From Dichetophora obliterata (taxonomy: Eukaryota; Arthropoda; Insecta; Diptera; Sciomyzidae), in NCBI GenBank assembly GCA_963920525.1, contig OY986437.1, positions 197,379,511-197,443,510 of the forward strand: a stretch of 64,000 bases of DNA, given 5' to 3'. Positions 1 to 10,147 of this stretch are shown in pieces. The stretch's first letter is position 1, and the number at the start of each line of letters is the position of its first letter. The notes under the pieces are model-generated. The model had not been told where the DNA came from. It did not search any database and saw nothing but the letters and a program-made list of their open reading frames with translations. A program made the translations under genes and the position numbers.

Positions 1-903
1 TTGGTTTTTTTATGATTAAGATTGATAAATATAGTTGCAATATTTATCTTCGAAATTGTGAGCTGAACGCATTTTTAGATTGAAAGCAAAACGTCTTTAT
101 GAATTGGGTATGGTTTGGTGCTGTTTAAACAAATTTGATGAATAATCAATATTCATTATATATGAACACATATAATATATCTCTTTCAGACCTTGATGCA
201 TCGGTTGTGCGGGTAAATTTTAGTTTAAATATCTTCACTCATATATCACGAATGTATAACAAATTTTCATGTATCGATTGCGCTGATTATTGTTTACGTT
301 TGCTTCTCATATTGTTTCGATGTTCATTTTATCGTTTCTTAAATTTTCACGGAATTCTCGCGTCACACTTATTTTTTTAAAAAAATGAGCAGCGGAAGTT
401 AGTTGTTTTTTTTCATATACTAAAATACTAATAGCGCAATTTAAGTGAAGTGGACATATTTTAACAAATAAAATAATATATTTTAAAATCCTAATTGATT
501 TGAGGTCATTTGGTACAAAAAAAAAATATTTCAGTACAAACTTTTGGTTCTTGAAAATCCTTGAAGGACATGAAAATATCAAAGTTTTGGCTTTGAATAT
601 ATTTTCAGATCATATAAAATCCATCTACTCCAAAAATCATAAAAAAAATCCCAGTGGCTAAGCGTCAGGTCTGAAAGGGATATATATAATTTTAATAAAT
701 TTTTTTTTCTACTGGCCTGTTCTAGAATTATATTTACCGATGTTGTGATTTTTTACGTGTTTTTTAAAGGTAAAAAAATAAAATATTAATGAACATATAT
801 GGAAATACCCCTGGATAAAGCGACGTTTTGTGGTGCCAGGTTAACCAGTGTTAACCCCTTAAGTACACCATTTTTCTACTAAGTGATTTTTGAGGACGAT
901 TGA
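1..903. other. AT-rich stretch without a recognised gene
   Basis: No open reading frame here resembles a known protein. The sequence is AT-rich with homopolymer runs of A and T. The short ORFs on both strands have no recognisable domain and look like chance. Confidence 0.6.
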
Positions 904-1090
904 GGAATTGAGGTGTTCAGTTACCAATTACAATTCCTATACTGAAATTGACAATTTTTTAATAACATTCCAAGGAATTTAGGTGTGTTGTTACCAATTA
1001 CAATTCCCGTAATGGAATTGTCAATTTTTTTTCCAATTCCATTCCCAAGGAATTAAAGTGTTCAATTACCAATTCCTAATTCCAAAAAAT
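904..1090. repeat. Tandem repeat, 70-75 bp unit, about 2.5 copies
   Basis: Three successive units begin with GGAATT at 904, 974 and 1049. They share the words GTTACCAATTACAATTCC and GACAATTTTTT / GTCAATTTTTT. The third unit is partial. Divergence between copies indicates an old, simple-sequence-like array. Confidence 0.75.
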
Positions 1091-2019
1091 TGGAATTGTT
1101 TTGTAATGCGTACTTTTCGACAAAGCTTGGTTGTTTATTGATGAATGACTACTCTTGGTTTTGAAACTTGACTCGTTGCAGATTTCTGATCGAAACATAA
1201 AAGAGCCAAATCCGCTCTGACGGACTCGTAACGGATTCGAAACGGATTCGCATCCATTATTGTGCAAATTGGGTATTCAAATAATTATTTTGTTATTATG
1301 GTATGAAATAAGACTGCTGAAATATTTTTTAAAAGTTTTATTTAAAGAAAGCAAGTAACTTGAGTGTCTGATAACAGATTTCACTTATAAGAGACCTTAT
1401 GCAGTATTAACATTTGAGGAATGAAAGACTTGAAAGCATTCGTTCGGATGAAGAAATTTATTTCATAAAATGCAAATAAAATTCGACTTCTTTCCACAAT
1501 TTACACATCGCTTCTCCGTTTTACAGTAGTCTACTATGTGATTTCTGCTATCGGATCATACATCAGTATCAATATTTTTGTATCTGTTTACTCTCATACA
1601 GGGCACTGCAAATGTTTTCAGGTAGGATGTTGCTATATAGCGTCGAAATTCTAACAAAATGACACAACTAGGATCATTTGATTGTATGTTCCGCGTGAGG
1701 AGCCATCCACTTACAACCGATGCATCCAATACATATGCAAATATTAGCCACTTTACGCTGTCTAATCCGCGATCGATAAACAGCCACCAACTTATCCATC
1801 TTATAAACGCTTCCCATTCCGAGACTATAACGCTGAAATACTTTAGGCTGAGGTATCTTTATCGCACCTTGCCCTCTTGTATACCGTATACATTAGGGTG
1901 GGGCGATTTGAACATCTTAATGGGCGCTTCGCGTTTCTGATTCTTGGGATTGTACTGAGCAAAAAAGTCCACTAGACCATACGTCTACGGTGAAAAGCGA
2001 GCTTCCAGGATTAGACTTG
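1091..2019. other. No recognised gene
   Basis: A 93-codon plus-strand frame at 1659-1940 has no recognisable domain. I see no transposase, RT or RNA-gene signature. Confidence 0.5.
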
Positions 2020-2190
2020 CAGTTTTTTCTCAGACTTTTGTAATTTTTTTTTTTTTGATATTTTGGCCTATAACAGCCAAACCATTGAGATTTTCGATCC
2101 AATACTAAGACAAAAATCTCAATGGTTTGGCTGTTATTGGCCAAAATATCAAAAAAAAAAAAAACGTGACAAAAGTCTGAGAAAAAACTG
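2020..2190. repeat. 171 bp hairpin (inverted repeat, ~75 bp arms)
   Basis: The left arm (2020-2094) is near-perfectly complementary to the right arm (2113-2190) around an 18 bp loop. The arms contain CAGTTTTTTCTCAGAC and its complement, and TGGCCTATAACAGCCAAACC against GGTTTGGCTGTTATTGGCC, differing by one base. A short foldback-type MITE or a recent inverted duplication is likely. No clear target duplication was seen. Confidence 0.85.
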
Positions 2191-4477
2191 GGTGCCGCCG
2201 TACCGTGCACATCTCAGCTGAATTAATCAAGTTGAACTTTGATTCATCGCTAAAAAACGGTTTTAGATTTTTGAACGGTCCAATTTAGGTGCTCTTTTGC
2301 AAGACTGAGTCTAAAAAACAATAAATTGCAACTTTTTGTCACAATTTAAGACAGAATTGTTTAAATTGTAACACCTCACCTTGTTTTTTATGCTTAGCTG
2401 TAAGCAATGGTTTCTCTGCCGGTCTGTTACTTCTTTAATCGTTCTCAACGGCTCGTCATCAAACAGTGCTGTGATGGATATCTAAATCAAGTGTCCGAAC
2501 AACCTTTTTGGATGTGGCAAATGCATTTCGTTTGAACACGCCACAAATGTTCCTGTCGATCGTAAGCGATCGAAAATGATCGCATATAAAATGCACTTAA
2601 AACTCTAAAATATGTGATAGAAACAGGTAAAATATGCAATTAAAATTATTTTTTTAATATTTTTTAATCGGTTCAACAATAGATATTACATGTAATTTAA
2701 CAAAAAAATGAAAAACAAATAATTTTAAAATACATTTTAAATTAATTTATCAAACCCAATAAAAACATGAAGTGAACATAAAAGCCATAATTATAATTAA
2801 TATTTTCCCAAAACTCATATGTCGCACTAAGTTTAAATGGTTGCAAATCAAAAAAGTAAAATTATGCAAAAACCACATGCATTTGTTGTAAAATATACAA
2901 AAATATGTGCAATAAATATGCAAAGAAAGGCACAACAAAATCCATTTAAATATTATCTCTATCTAAATTTGTACATTTATCAGATTCAATTCACGAAAGA
3001 GACAATGAAGATAAACGGTTTTGAGGCTTTTTCGATCATAGATAAGTTTTAATTAGTTTAAGCTTAGAAAAACTTTTTTCTCCTCTATATGCTAGCTGGC
3101 TATGTTAAAAGAATTTTAAGGGCTATATACAGTTTGGGTCATTTTGGCGCCCCTAAAAATTTGGCGCTTTAGACGTGGGTCTGCTTCGCCTGTACCACGG
3201 GACGTCCCTGTCTGTAGATACCGCTAATTTATTTTTTTTTAACATAGATACTGCGTTTTTTGTTTGAATGATTGCTTTAGTTTGTGTAGATATGACATTT
3301 CATGTTAAAATATTAAGCCATTGGGCAAAAAATTCGAAATTCTTATTTTATTTTCTTAAAGATGGAAGAAAGATGATTAAGAAAAAACAATTAAACTGAT
3401 TTTGCTTTTCATTAGGCTTCTGCTTAACAGTTCCAGAGACGGAACTGACATGGAACGATTCTTTTGAAGAAATGAACTAGTTCACGGAAACATGTCCGCG
3501 GAAATATTTAGTTCCTTTGTTTATTTGACCTGCAGGGACAATTAGAAACGTTTATTAAAACTGCTTGCTTCTTGAACTGCAGATAAAAATTGTTAAGGTC
3601 CCTGTAGAATTTTTACACAACGCTCTGACTAATCGTAAAAAAAATTGAACACAATTTTTTGATTTATTAGTTATTTTAAATTAAAGAAAATATATCATAT
3701 AAAACGGAAATTTTATAATATGGCAAATAATTTCATTTAATTCAAATATAAAGGATAAGTAACAAAATTGTACTGTAATAAAAAAAAATTATAAAAATTA
3801 TCTTTGTTACAAAATAAAAATTTAAATTAAAACTTGCAGAAAATTTATAATGTTGCTAAAAAGGGAATAAAAGGAGCATTCAAGCCGTTCCTCATGCATG
3901 TCCTATGTACCAGATTTTAATGTGTCCGAGGATCTATCTAGTTCTGCTAGTTCCATTTATTTTTTTATGAAAGCATGTTCAAGACGAAGTGGACAGAGCA
4001 ATGTGCACAACAAGAACGAAATGTTATCTTACCATTTCATATATCACTTCTTTCGTTCGCTCACAAACATCATATTTGCATTTCTAGTTGTGTAGTCTAG
4101 TATGTGCGAAAGAGATGTCGGTTAATATTGCTTCATTTAAAAAAAAAATAATTGCAACGTGTTTGAACATGCTAAAAATGAATCGAAGGAATGATTGGAA
4201 CTATGTCCGACTGTGAACATTGTTTCGCGAACTATACAGGTTCGGAACGACCCATCTCTAATGTTCATGCTAGATGCCGCACTCTTCCTTATGACGGCAG
4301 TATGGTGAAATAGATTATAATAAATTTTTTATTTTGCTTTAATCCCTTACTGCTTGGTGCACTACTTTGTCACTTCCTACATCAAATCCTTGGGACACAT
4401 CAGCATTTTTATCCATTTATGATAAATGTAATTGGTTTTCCGCGAATATATTGCTTGTCATAGAGTTTACCATTATA
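2191..4477. other. No recognised gene; AT-rich
   Basis: Short ORFs at 2837-3052 and 3898-4095 have low-complexity translations without domains. A GC-richer patch at 3150-3215 (GGCGCC, GGGACGTCCC) is unexplained. Weak hAT-like ends near 3431 and 4255 lack a matching target duplication. Confidence 0.5.
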
Positions 4478-4895
4478 AGTATCATTACGGTGACCATTAT
4501 TTTCAAATAAAAAAAAGGACACACGATAAAAAAACAAAACATATTCATTTAAAAAAATAGTAATTTATTTAAAAACATAAAAATCCTGCATGGAATAAAT
4601 ATAATATAAATAACGAAATGTTTTAGTATTTATTTATAAAAAATTTAATAAATAAACTGAGATCGGATTTTTCTTAAAAAAAAAACAATGTCTTTTAAGC
4701 GTTTATCAAATATATACAAACAAAAATGACTAAGTAATACAAACAAAACATAACATAAAAAAAAATGGCTTAGTAATACTAAGTAATAAGTTTGTTCAGA
4801 AATTATTTTTTAAAGAGATCTTTTTTTATATGAATAAAATATTAAATCACAGTACATTCTTAAATCTTACAGTAACTATAAGTAAATTAAAATCT

Positions 4896-6786
4896 TTAAA
4901 AATACTTTTCGACAGAATGTATTTTTTTTAATAGATCGTTTTCATTTTTTTCTAAAAATATCTTAAATTCTGTGCAGTCCATTTGGAAGTTAGATTTAGT
5001 AATCAATATGGATTCTAAGGTAGCTACTTTTAACTGGGACTTCTCCGATGTCCAAATATTATTACATAATGAAAATACTCTTTCTGTTGGCGTATTAGAA
5101 GCTGGTAGACACAGTGAAAACTCAACGAGCTTAAGTATATTCTTGCAAGGAATATATTTATCAAAAAAGTGACTAAAAATTTCTTTCCATTTAGAGCCTG
5201 TGAAAAAATTGAGAAGTGGAGAAATGATGGAACTTCACATCATTTCTCCACTTCTCAATTTTATGTACATCTACATAATTTTTAACACAAACTACTTCAT
5301 TGAATAAATCTTCATTATTAATCTCTATATCATCCCTTAAATTTTTTAAGTAAACTAAACTCTTTTCAATCGACTGCCAACATGGAACACTTCGTAAAAG
5401 GACCCATTCGAAATGCTCAATATCCTTAAAAGCTGTATCTCATTGACTCAAATAGTCAATACAAGTTCCATAAAAGCTTGTTACTTCTTTTTTAATCATG
5501 TATTCATCGACAGTGCCTGCCAACTTCAGGGCATTTGAAACCACGAGAGGCAAAAAAACTTCTTGTTTGCGTTCAATTAATATTAATTTCAATTCTTTCA
5601 AAATAAGAGAAGCTTCAGCCATAGAAATGTCTTGCGACTCAAGACGAAGAATATATTTATGAAATATTGACGCTTGGCTATGAGCAAAAATTAACCACAC
5701 TTCAGCACATGGATTGTTAAAAAGATCTCGCAGTATTGTAGGGCACTTTTGCTGCGATAGAAAATATTCTTTTAATGGCACGAACAACTTCAAAATTCGC
5801 TCCAATGCAGGCTTTAACGAAAGCCATCGTGTTTTACTGTGGCCCAATAATTTTTTGTACTCAATATCGACATTCTCACAGATCTCTTTGAACTGTTGTA
5901 CTCTTACAGTGTAAATGTAAAAGAATGAAAAAATTTTAACAATAATAACTTCTATGTCAACTGGCAAAGACTCCGCCGCAGTTTGAATACAATTGTTCAA
6001 AATATGAGCAACACAATTTACACCGATTAAATTCTTGCCAATGCAATCTTGCATTTTTTTAAAAATGTTATTTAGGCCTTTTCTAGCTGCACCTCCAAAA
6101 TTGCAATTGGTATTATCAGCACAGAATGCTACCATTTTTCGAGTTGCATCATATTTAATTAAAGTTTCTTGAAGACTTTTACTTATGATATCTGATGTTT
6201 CACCTTGCAGTTCTTTAACGCCTAAACTTTTAACCATTATTCCTTTATTTGGTAGAAAATACCGGACTAAAATTGGACAAAGTTTAATAGGTCCATGATT
6301 GGAACAATCTAAATAAATTGTTATGCAGCTGGTGCTAAATAAATCAGCTTTAATCAAGTCTAGAGAAATTGGTGCAAATATGTTTTTGATGATTGCTTCA
6401 CACTTAGTTCGAGCACAAGAATATTTTTCTTCGAAGCACGATTTTATCAATTTTGAAGTGCAATCATTGGTGCGGAACGAATAATTGTGCTGAACAGAAT
6501 GATAAGCCCAGGAACCTTCAATAACAGCCAACTGCTTTTCTTTACAATTAAAATTCTGGTTTCTGTAAAATTTAGTTATTTGATTTGAACTACTAGAAGC
6601 AAGAACTGCCGTTTGATGTTTACGTGTTTCTATGTGTTGTTTTATGTTTGAAAGACCACTGTTGGCTATCGAAAAGTTAGCAAAGCATATTCTGCATTTA
6701 ACTTCATGTTCACTGCTGGCTTTTTTAATAAATGGGAACTCGGTTTCCAAATCATTATTAAAAACACATTTTCGCTTTGGAGGCAT
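4896..6786 (-). pseudogene. hAT transposase (BED zinc finger, hAT C-terminal dimerisation), broken
   Basis: The likely start is the ATG at 6786 (MPPKRK...), since the longer frame upstream is a hydrophobic run without homology. A BED-type finger (CRICF...HIETRKH) lies near residues 30-55. The RNase H-like core follows, with FCADNTNCNFGG and NCVAHILNNCIQ blocks and KTRWLSLKP. An in-frame TGA at 5440-5442 interrupts the frame, which then continues open to about 5205. There a 58 bp palindrome adds a further stop and shifts the frame. Downstream, in another frame, the hAT C-terminal dimerisation motif is plain at 5010-5180 (LPASNTPTERVFSLCNNIW). The original protein was probably about 620 residues. 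Two lesions make it inactive; the order of lesions is unknown. Confidence 0.92.
5205..5262. repeat. Perfect 25 bp palindrome inside the hAT transposase gene
   Basis: The arms 5205-5229 and 5238-5262 are exact reverse complements around an 8 bp loop (GAACTTCA). One arm is original coding sequence (KIEKWRND), and the other is an inverted copy of it. This local inverted duplication adds a stop and shifts the transposase frame. Confidence 0.9.
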
Positions 6787-7228
6787 TTCTACAATTAATA
6801 AAAAGTATTTACATATTTGTATAAGCGCGAAAAAACTTGCAAATTTACCAAAACAATATAAAATATACCAATAAGTCTTACAGCAGCAACAGAAAACAAT
6901 TGAAAAGAGAAAGAATTGAATTCTAACCAGAAAACACAAAAGAAACAGTGTTAAGAACCATTCACAATAGCCTTTTTCAGTGCTGCAAAATCCTGCTTAT
7001 TTTCGTTTATTTAAGGCTGTTGCCAGATTAAGAAAAAAAATGTAAAGAAGTGATTCTACATTTACATGCAAACTTAAAGTTTTGAGTAATTAATTATAAA
7101 AAAAGGACAAAAAAGGACAATTTGAAAAAAAGAGGACAAAAAAAGGACAACATTTTTAAAAAGGACACAAGGCTAAAAAAGAGGACTGTCCTCTCTAAAA
7201 GAGGACGGATGGTCACCGTAGGTATCAT

Positions 7229-9712
7229 ACTCTCATCAAAAGAAATATTTTTATCTATCCACTATTTTTTAGAAAAGCTCAATTTTGATGACAATTCGAG
7301 TTTTGCTATATTTATTGACATTTTTCTCACAAAATAAAGCACACAATACAAATAATTTCAAGTGAATCTATGTCATTGCGATAAAATGTTATTCAAACAT
7401 TTCGGTGTGAAGAGGAAAATATTAACGTCCCTTTAAAGAGACCTTATGCACTAATGGATTAAAAAAAAAGAAGTAAAAATTTTCGACTTTAAGGTTTAAT
7501 TTTAATTTGAAAAGCTTGGATTTTAGTAAAACAAGACTTCTTCAATTAAAAAATGTTGCAAAATAGAAAAGAACAGTTTAAAATACGACTAGACAGATTA
7601 AAGATTGATGGATAATTAAAAAGTGGGTTTTTCAACCTTTCAATTTACTTGCAATAACAAAAGTTTTTTTAATACAAATCTAATTTTTCAATCAAAATTG
7701 ATACAAATCGAAAATCTGGGCAGACAGTTTTATTGATAATACAATTACTATCATTTTAAAAAGCAAATTGTTATACTAGCCTAAGTTCTACGACCAGAAA
7801 ATCGATTTGGCTGGAACAGTAAGACTTGCGTCCCAATGTGCGCCACCTAAAATAAAAAAAATATTATTTTACACCAAAAACATTACGAAATGAAGCATAT
7901 ATAAGAAAAGTAATTTTTTCTTTTCGTTAATTTTGTAGATCTAACTACTAGCTGCAGTTTCTAATTTTGTTTCAAACTACAAAGTTTCAAATTTTGTGCA
8001 ACAGTTTGATCAAATTCATAATTTTGCGCGAAATTATCGTATGTGCCATTTTTTCGAAATTGACTTTTTGATGCAAACTGGTACTACACTCCACAACGCA
8101 TCGCCTGGTAAAATATTGTAGCTAAAATCCTTATAGTAAATTAATTAATTATCTATGAACAGGTTAAACTTGGTTTTGATATTGCAAGCTACAGCACATA
8201 AAAATAGAAAAAAAATCTCTTCTGTAAAAGTTGGTTTTTGTCACATGCGATAATTTCGCGCAAAGCGGTCGATATAGAAAATTTATGAAAAATGTTTGCT
8301 CTACCAATCACTATGATAAAAACTTTAAGCTCAAGCATGTTTATAAAAATAATAAAAAAAATGTCACAACAATTCTCTTTAATTCCCACAATCTGGAATT
8401 CATACAACTCAGCATATTTATTGTTATTAAGTGACAAAAATAAGCCTAGAAAAATGCAATGACTGCAATATTGCAAAAATATTTATTGAAATAAGCCAGC
8501 CTTCCTTCACACATTCGAACATGAAATTTTAATATTTTTCGGCAATGTCATTTTGCAACAATATATCTATCGTATTAAAAATAAAAACCAACAGTCATGA
8601 ATGAAGTTTAATTTTTGTTTTTTTCAAATAAGATATGACGACATATAAAATTACGCGACATAAACAAATTACGTTATTCACATGTTGTATGTAAGTTTGT
8701 GAATCGTGTGAGTGCTCCTGTGATTGCAACGCAATATTTTTCGTATCATTCATTGTGTCTGCAATTGAGTCACCGACAACAGCTTGGCGATAAATATGAC
8801 CAGAACTCTGCCTCAGCGGATATCCAAGTCAAAGCGACGAAATATGATGAGGAAAGAAAAAATTTGATACATATTGCATTTGTAAAAATATTATTTTTTG
8901 TATTTTTTTTTTTACTTTCATGGCCGGTACAAAAACGGGCAATTTATTTGTTGGGATCAGTTTGTACGTTGCACAGTGGTTGCATGCGATACAAAAATTA
9001 GAAAAAAATATATGGAATTGTTGCAGGAGTTACCATCATTTGGAATTGACTATTTTAGATTACAGGCTTATTATTTATAAATGAAATATGTATTTGAATA
9101 TTTAAGTAGTTGAAATATTTTTCAATCTGTCTACAACAACGCTTATTTCCCATAGAACACAAAAATTTAGAACACTTTATTTTTTTTATTGAAACTACAT
9201 ATATTTAAGCAATTTCCTCGAGAATCATAAATATATGTTAAGAGTAAAGAACAAAATTGTTTCTACTACGCCCAACTCTTATACAAAATTTTCAACACCA
9301 CATATTCTTAAATATTGAAATTTCAATCAGGCATTGCATTTAAAAGTTGGAATAAAGTAGAAGGCACCGTCGCAGAATTGTAATTCTAGATACATTACCG
9401 TTTTAGGTATTCTTGATTTAAACAATCAAGAGAGAACGTTGATTTAGAACAGAGATGCCCAAGCTCTATGCACTTGGTGCACATTTGTCTTTGTAAAAGA
9501 ACTTAAGCATCAACACTTTTGTATGCTTTGTTGGTACACATTAGCGACAGTGATCTCCAACGTAGATGTATTGTTTTCTAACGCATGATTTCGTTCAAAA
9601 AAGTGGATTGCAGCTGTGGATTGAATTGCACTTAAAAAATCGATGTTTGATTTAAGTTCGAAATTTAAATTACATTAACTTTGCAAAATGCATAACATAT
9701 TTTCAGAAGAAA
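7229..9712. other. No recognised gene
   Basis: AT-rich sequence between the hAT transposon and the BEL element. ORFs of 60-100 codons at 8189-9080 on both strands have no recognisable domain. Confidence 0.5.
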
Positions 9713-9716
9713 AGTG

Positions 9717-10065
9717 TGTTTACGCCGAACCCGGGTAGGCACCCTGTTTTTTATATTGTTAAATAACTTCACTTATTTACTTTAGTTACTTCAACCCGAA
9801 GTTGTTGTAAACGCACGAACATCAAAACACTTGATGTTCGATGAGTTGCTAGTTTTTTTAGTCTTGGAATAACTCTAAAGCTGGAAAGATCGCCTCCCAC
9901 AAGATACACAACTAATCGAATAAATTCATGCTAATATTAAATAATTTCTTTGGTTTTCAATTTTATTTCTGCTGTGTTCCGAGCCTCCTCATCAAGTTGG
10001 AATATTTGTTCTTTTTGGTGCTTTAGTTGAGAAGCAAGGTCCTCAACTCCTCGAGCAAAGAATCA
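9717..10065 (+). repeat. 5' LTR of the BEL element
   Basis: It starts TGTTTACGCC and ends AAAGAATCA, matching the 3' LTR over its whole 349 bp by eye. It should carry the promoter for the full-length RNA; no strong TATA box was pinned down. Confidence 0.95.
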
Positions 10066-10066
10066 T

Positions 10067-10084
10067 TGGTCCTTCGAGCCGGAT
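10067..10084 (+). other. Primer binding site, tRNA-Tyr type
   Basis: The sequence TGGTCCTTCGAGCCGGAT lies 1 bp after the LTR. It is complementary to the 3' end of insect tRNA-Tyr as I recall it (ATCCGGCTCGAAGGA plus CCA). This gives reverse-transcription priming and confirms the LTR boundary. Confidence 0.85.
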
Positions 10085-10147
10085 CTTACTCTCTTAATTC
10101 TGAAATGGAAGTTTTTTAAGTATGTTCTCAACGGGGACATTGAGAAA

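Larger units (their letters stand above)
4486..7220 (-). mobile_element. hAT-superfamily DNA transposon, near full length, inactivated
   Basis: The 12 bp terminal inverted repeats are perfect: TACGGTGACCAT at 4486-4497 and ATGGTCACCGTA at 7209-7220. They are flanked by an 8 bp target duplication with one mismatch (AGTATCAT at 4478-4485, GGTATCAT at 7221-7228), the hallmark of hAT insertion. The right subterminal region carries repeated AAAAGGACAA / GAGGACA words. Such GGTGACCAT...GTCC ends are familiar from BED-finger hAT families. The single gene lies on the minus strand. Confidence 0.92.

Noticed and set aside
3431..4257. Possible hAT-like element (CCAGAGACGG ... CCATCTCTAA)
   Set aside because: The ends only partly match and the flanking 8-mers (TAACAGTT, TGTTCATG) are not duplicated.
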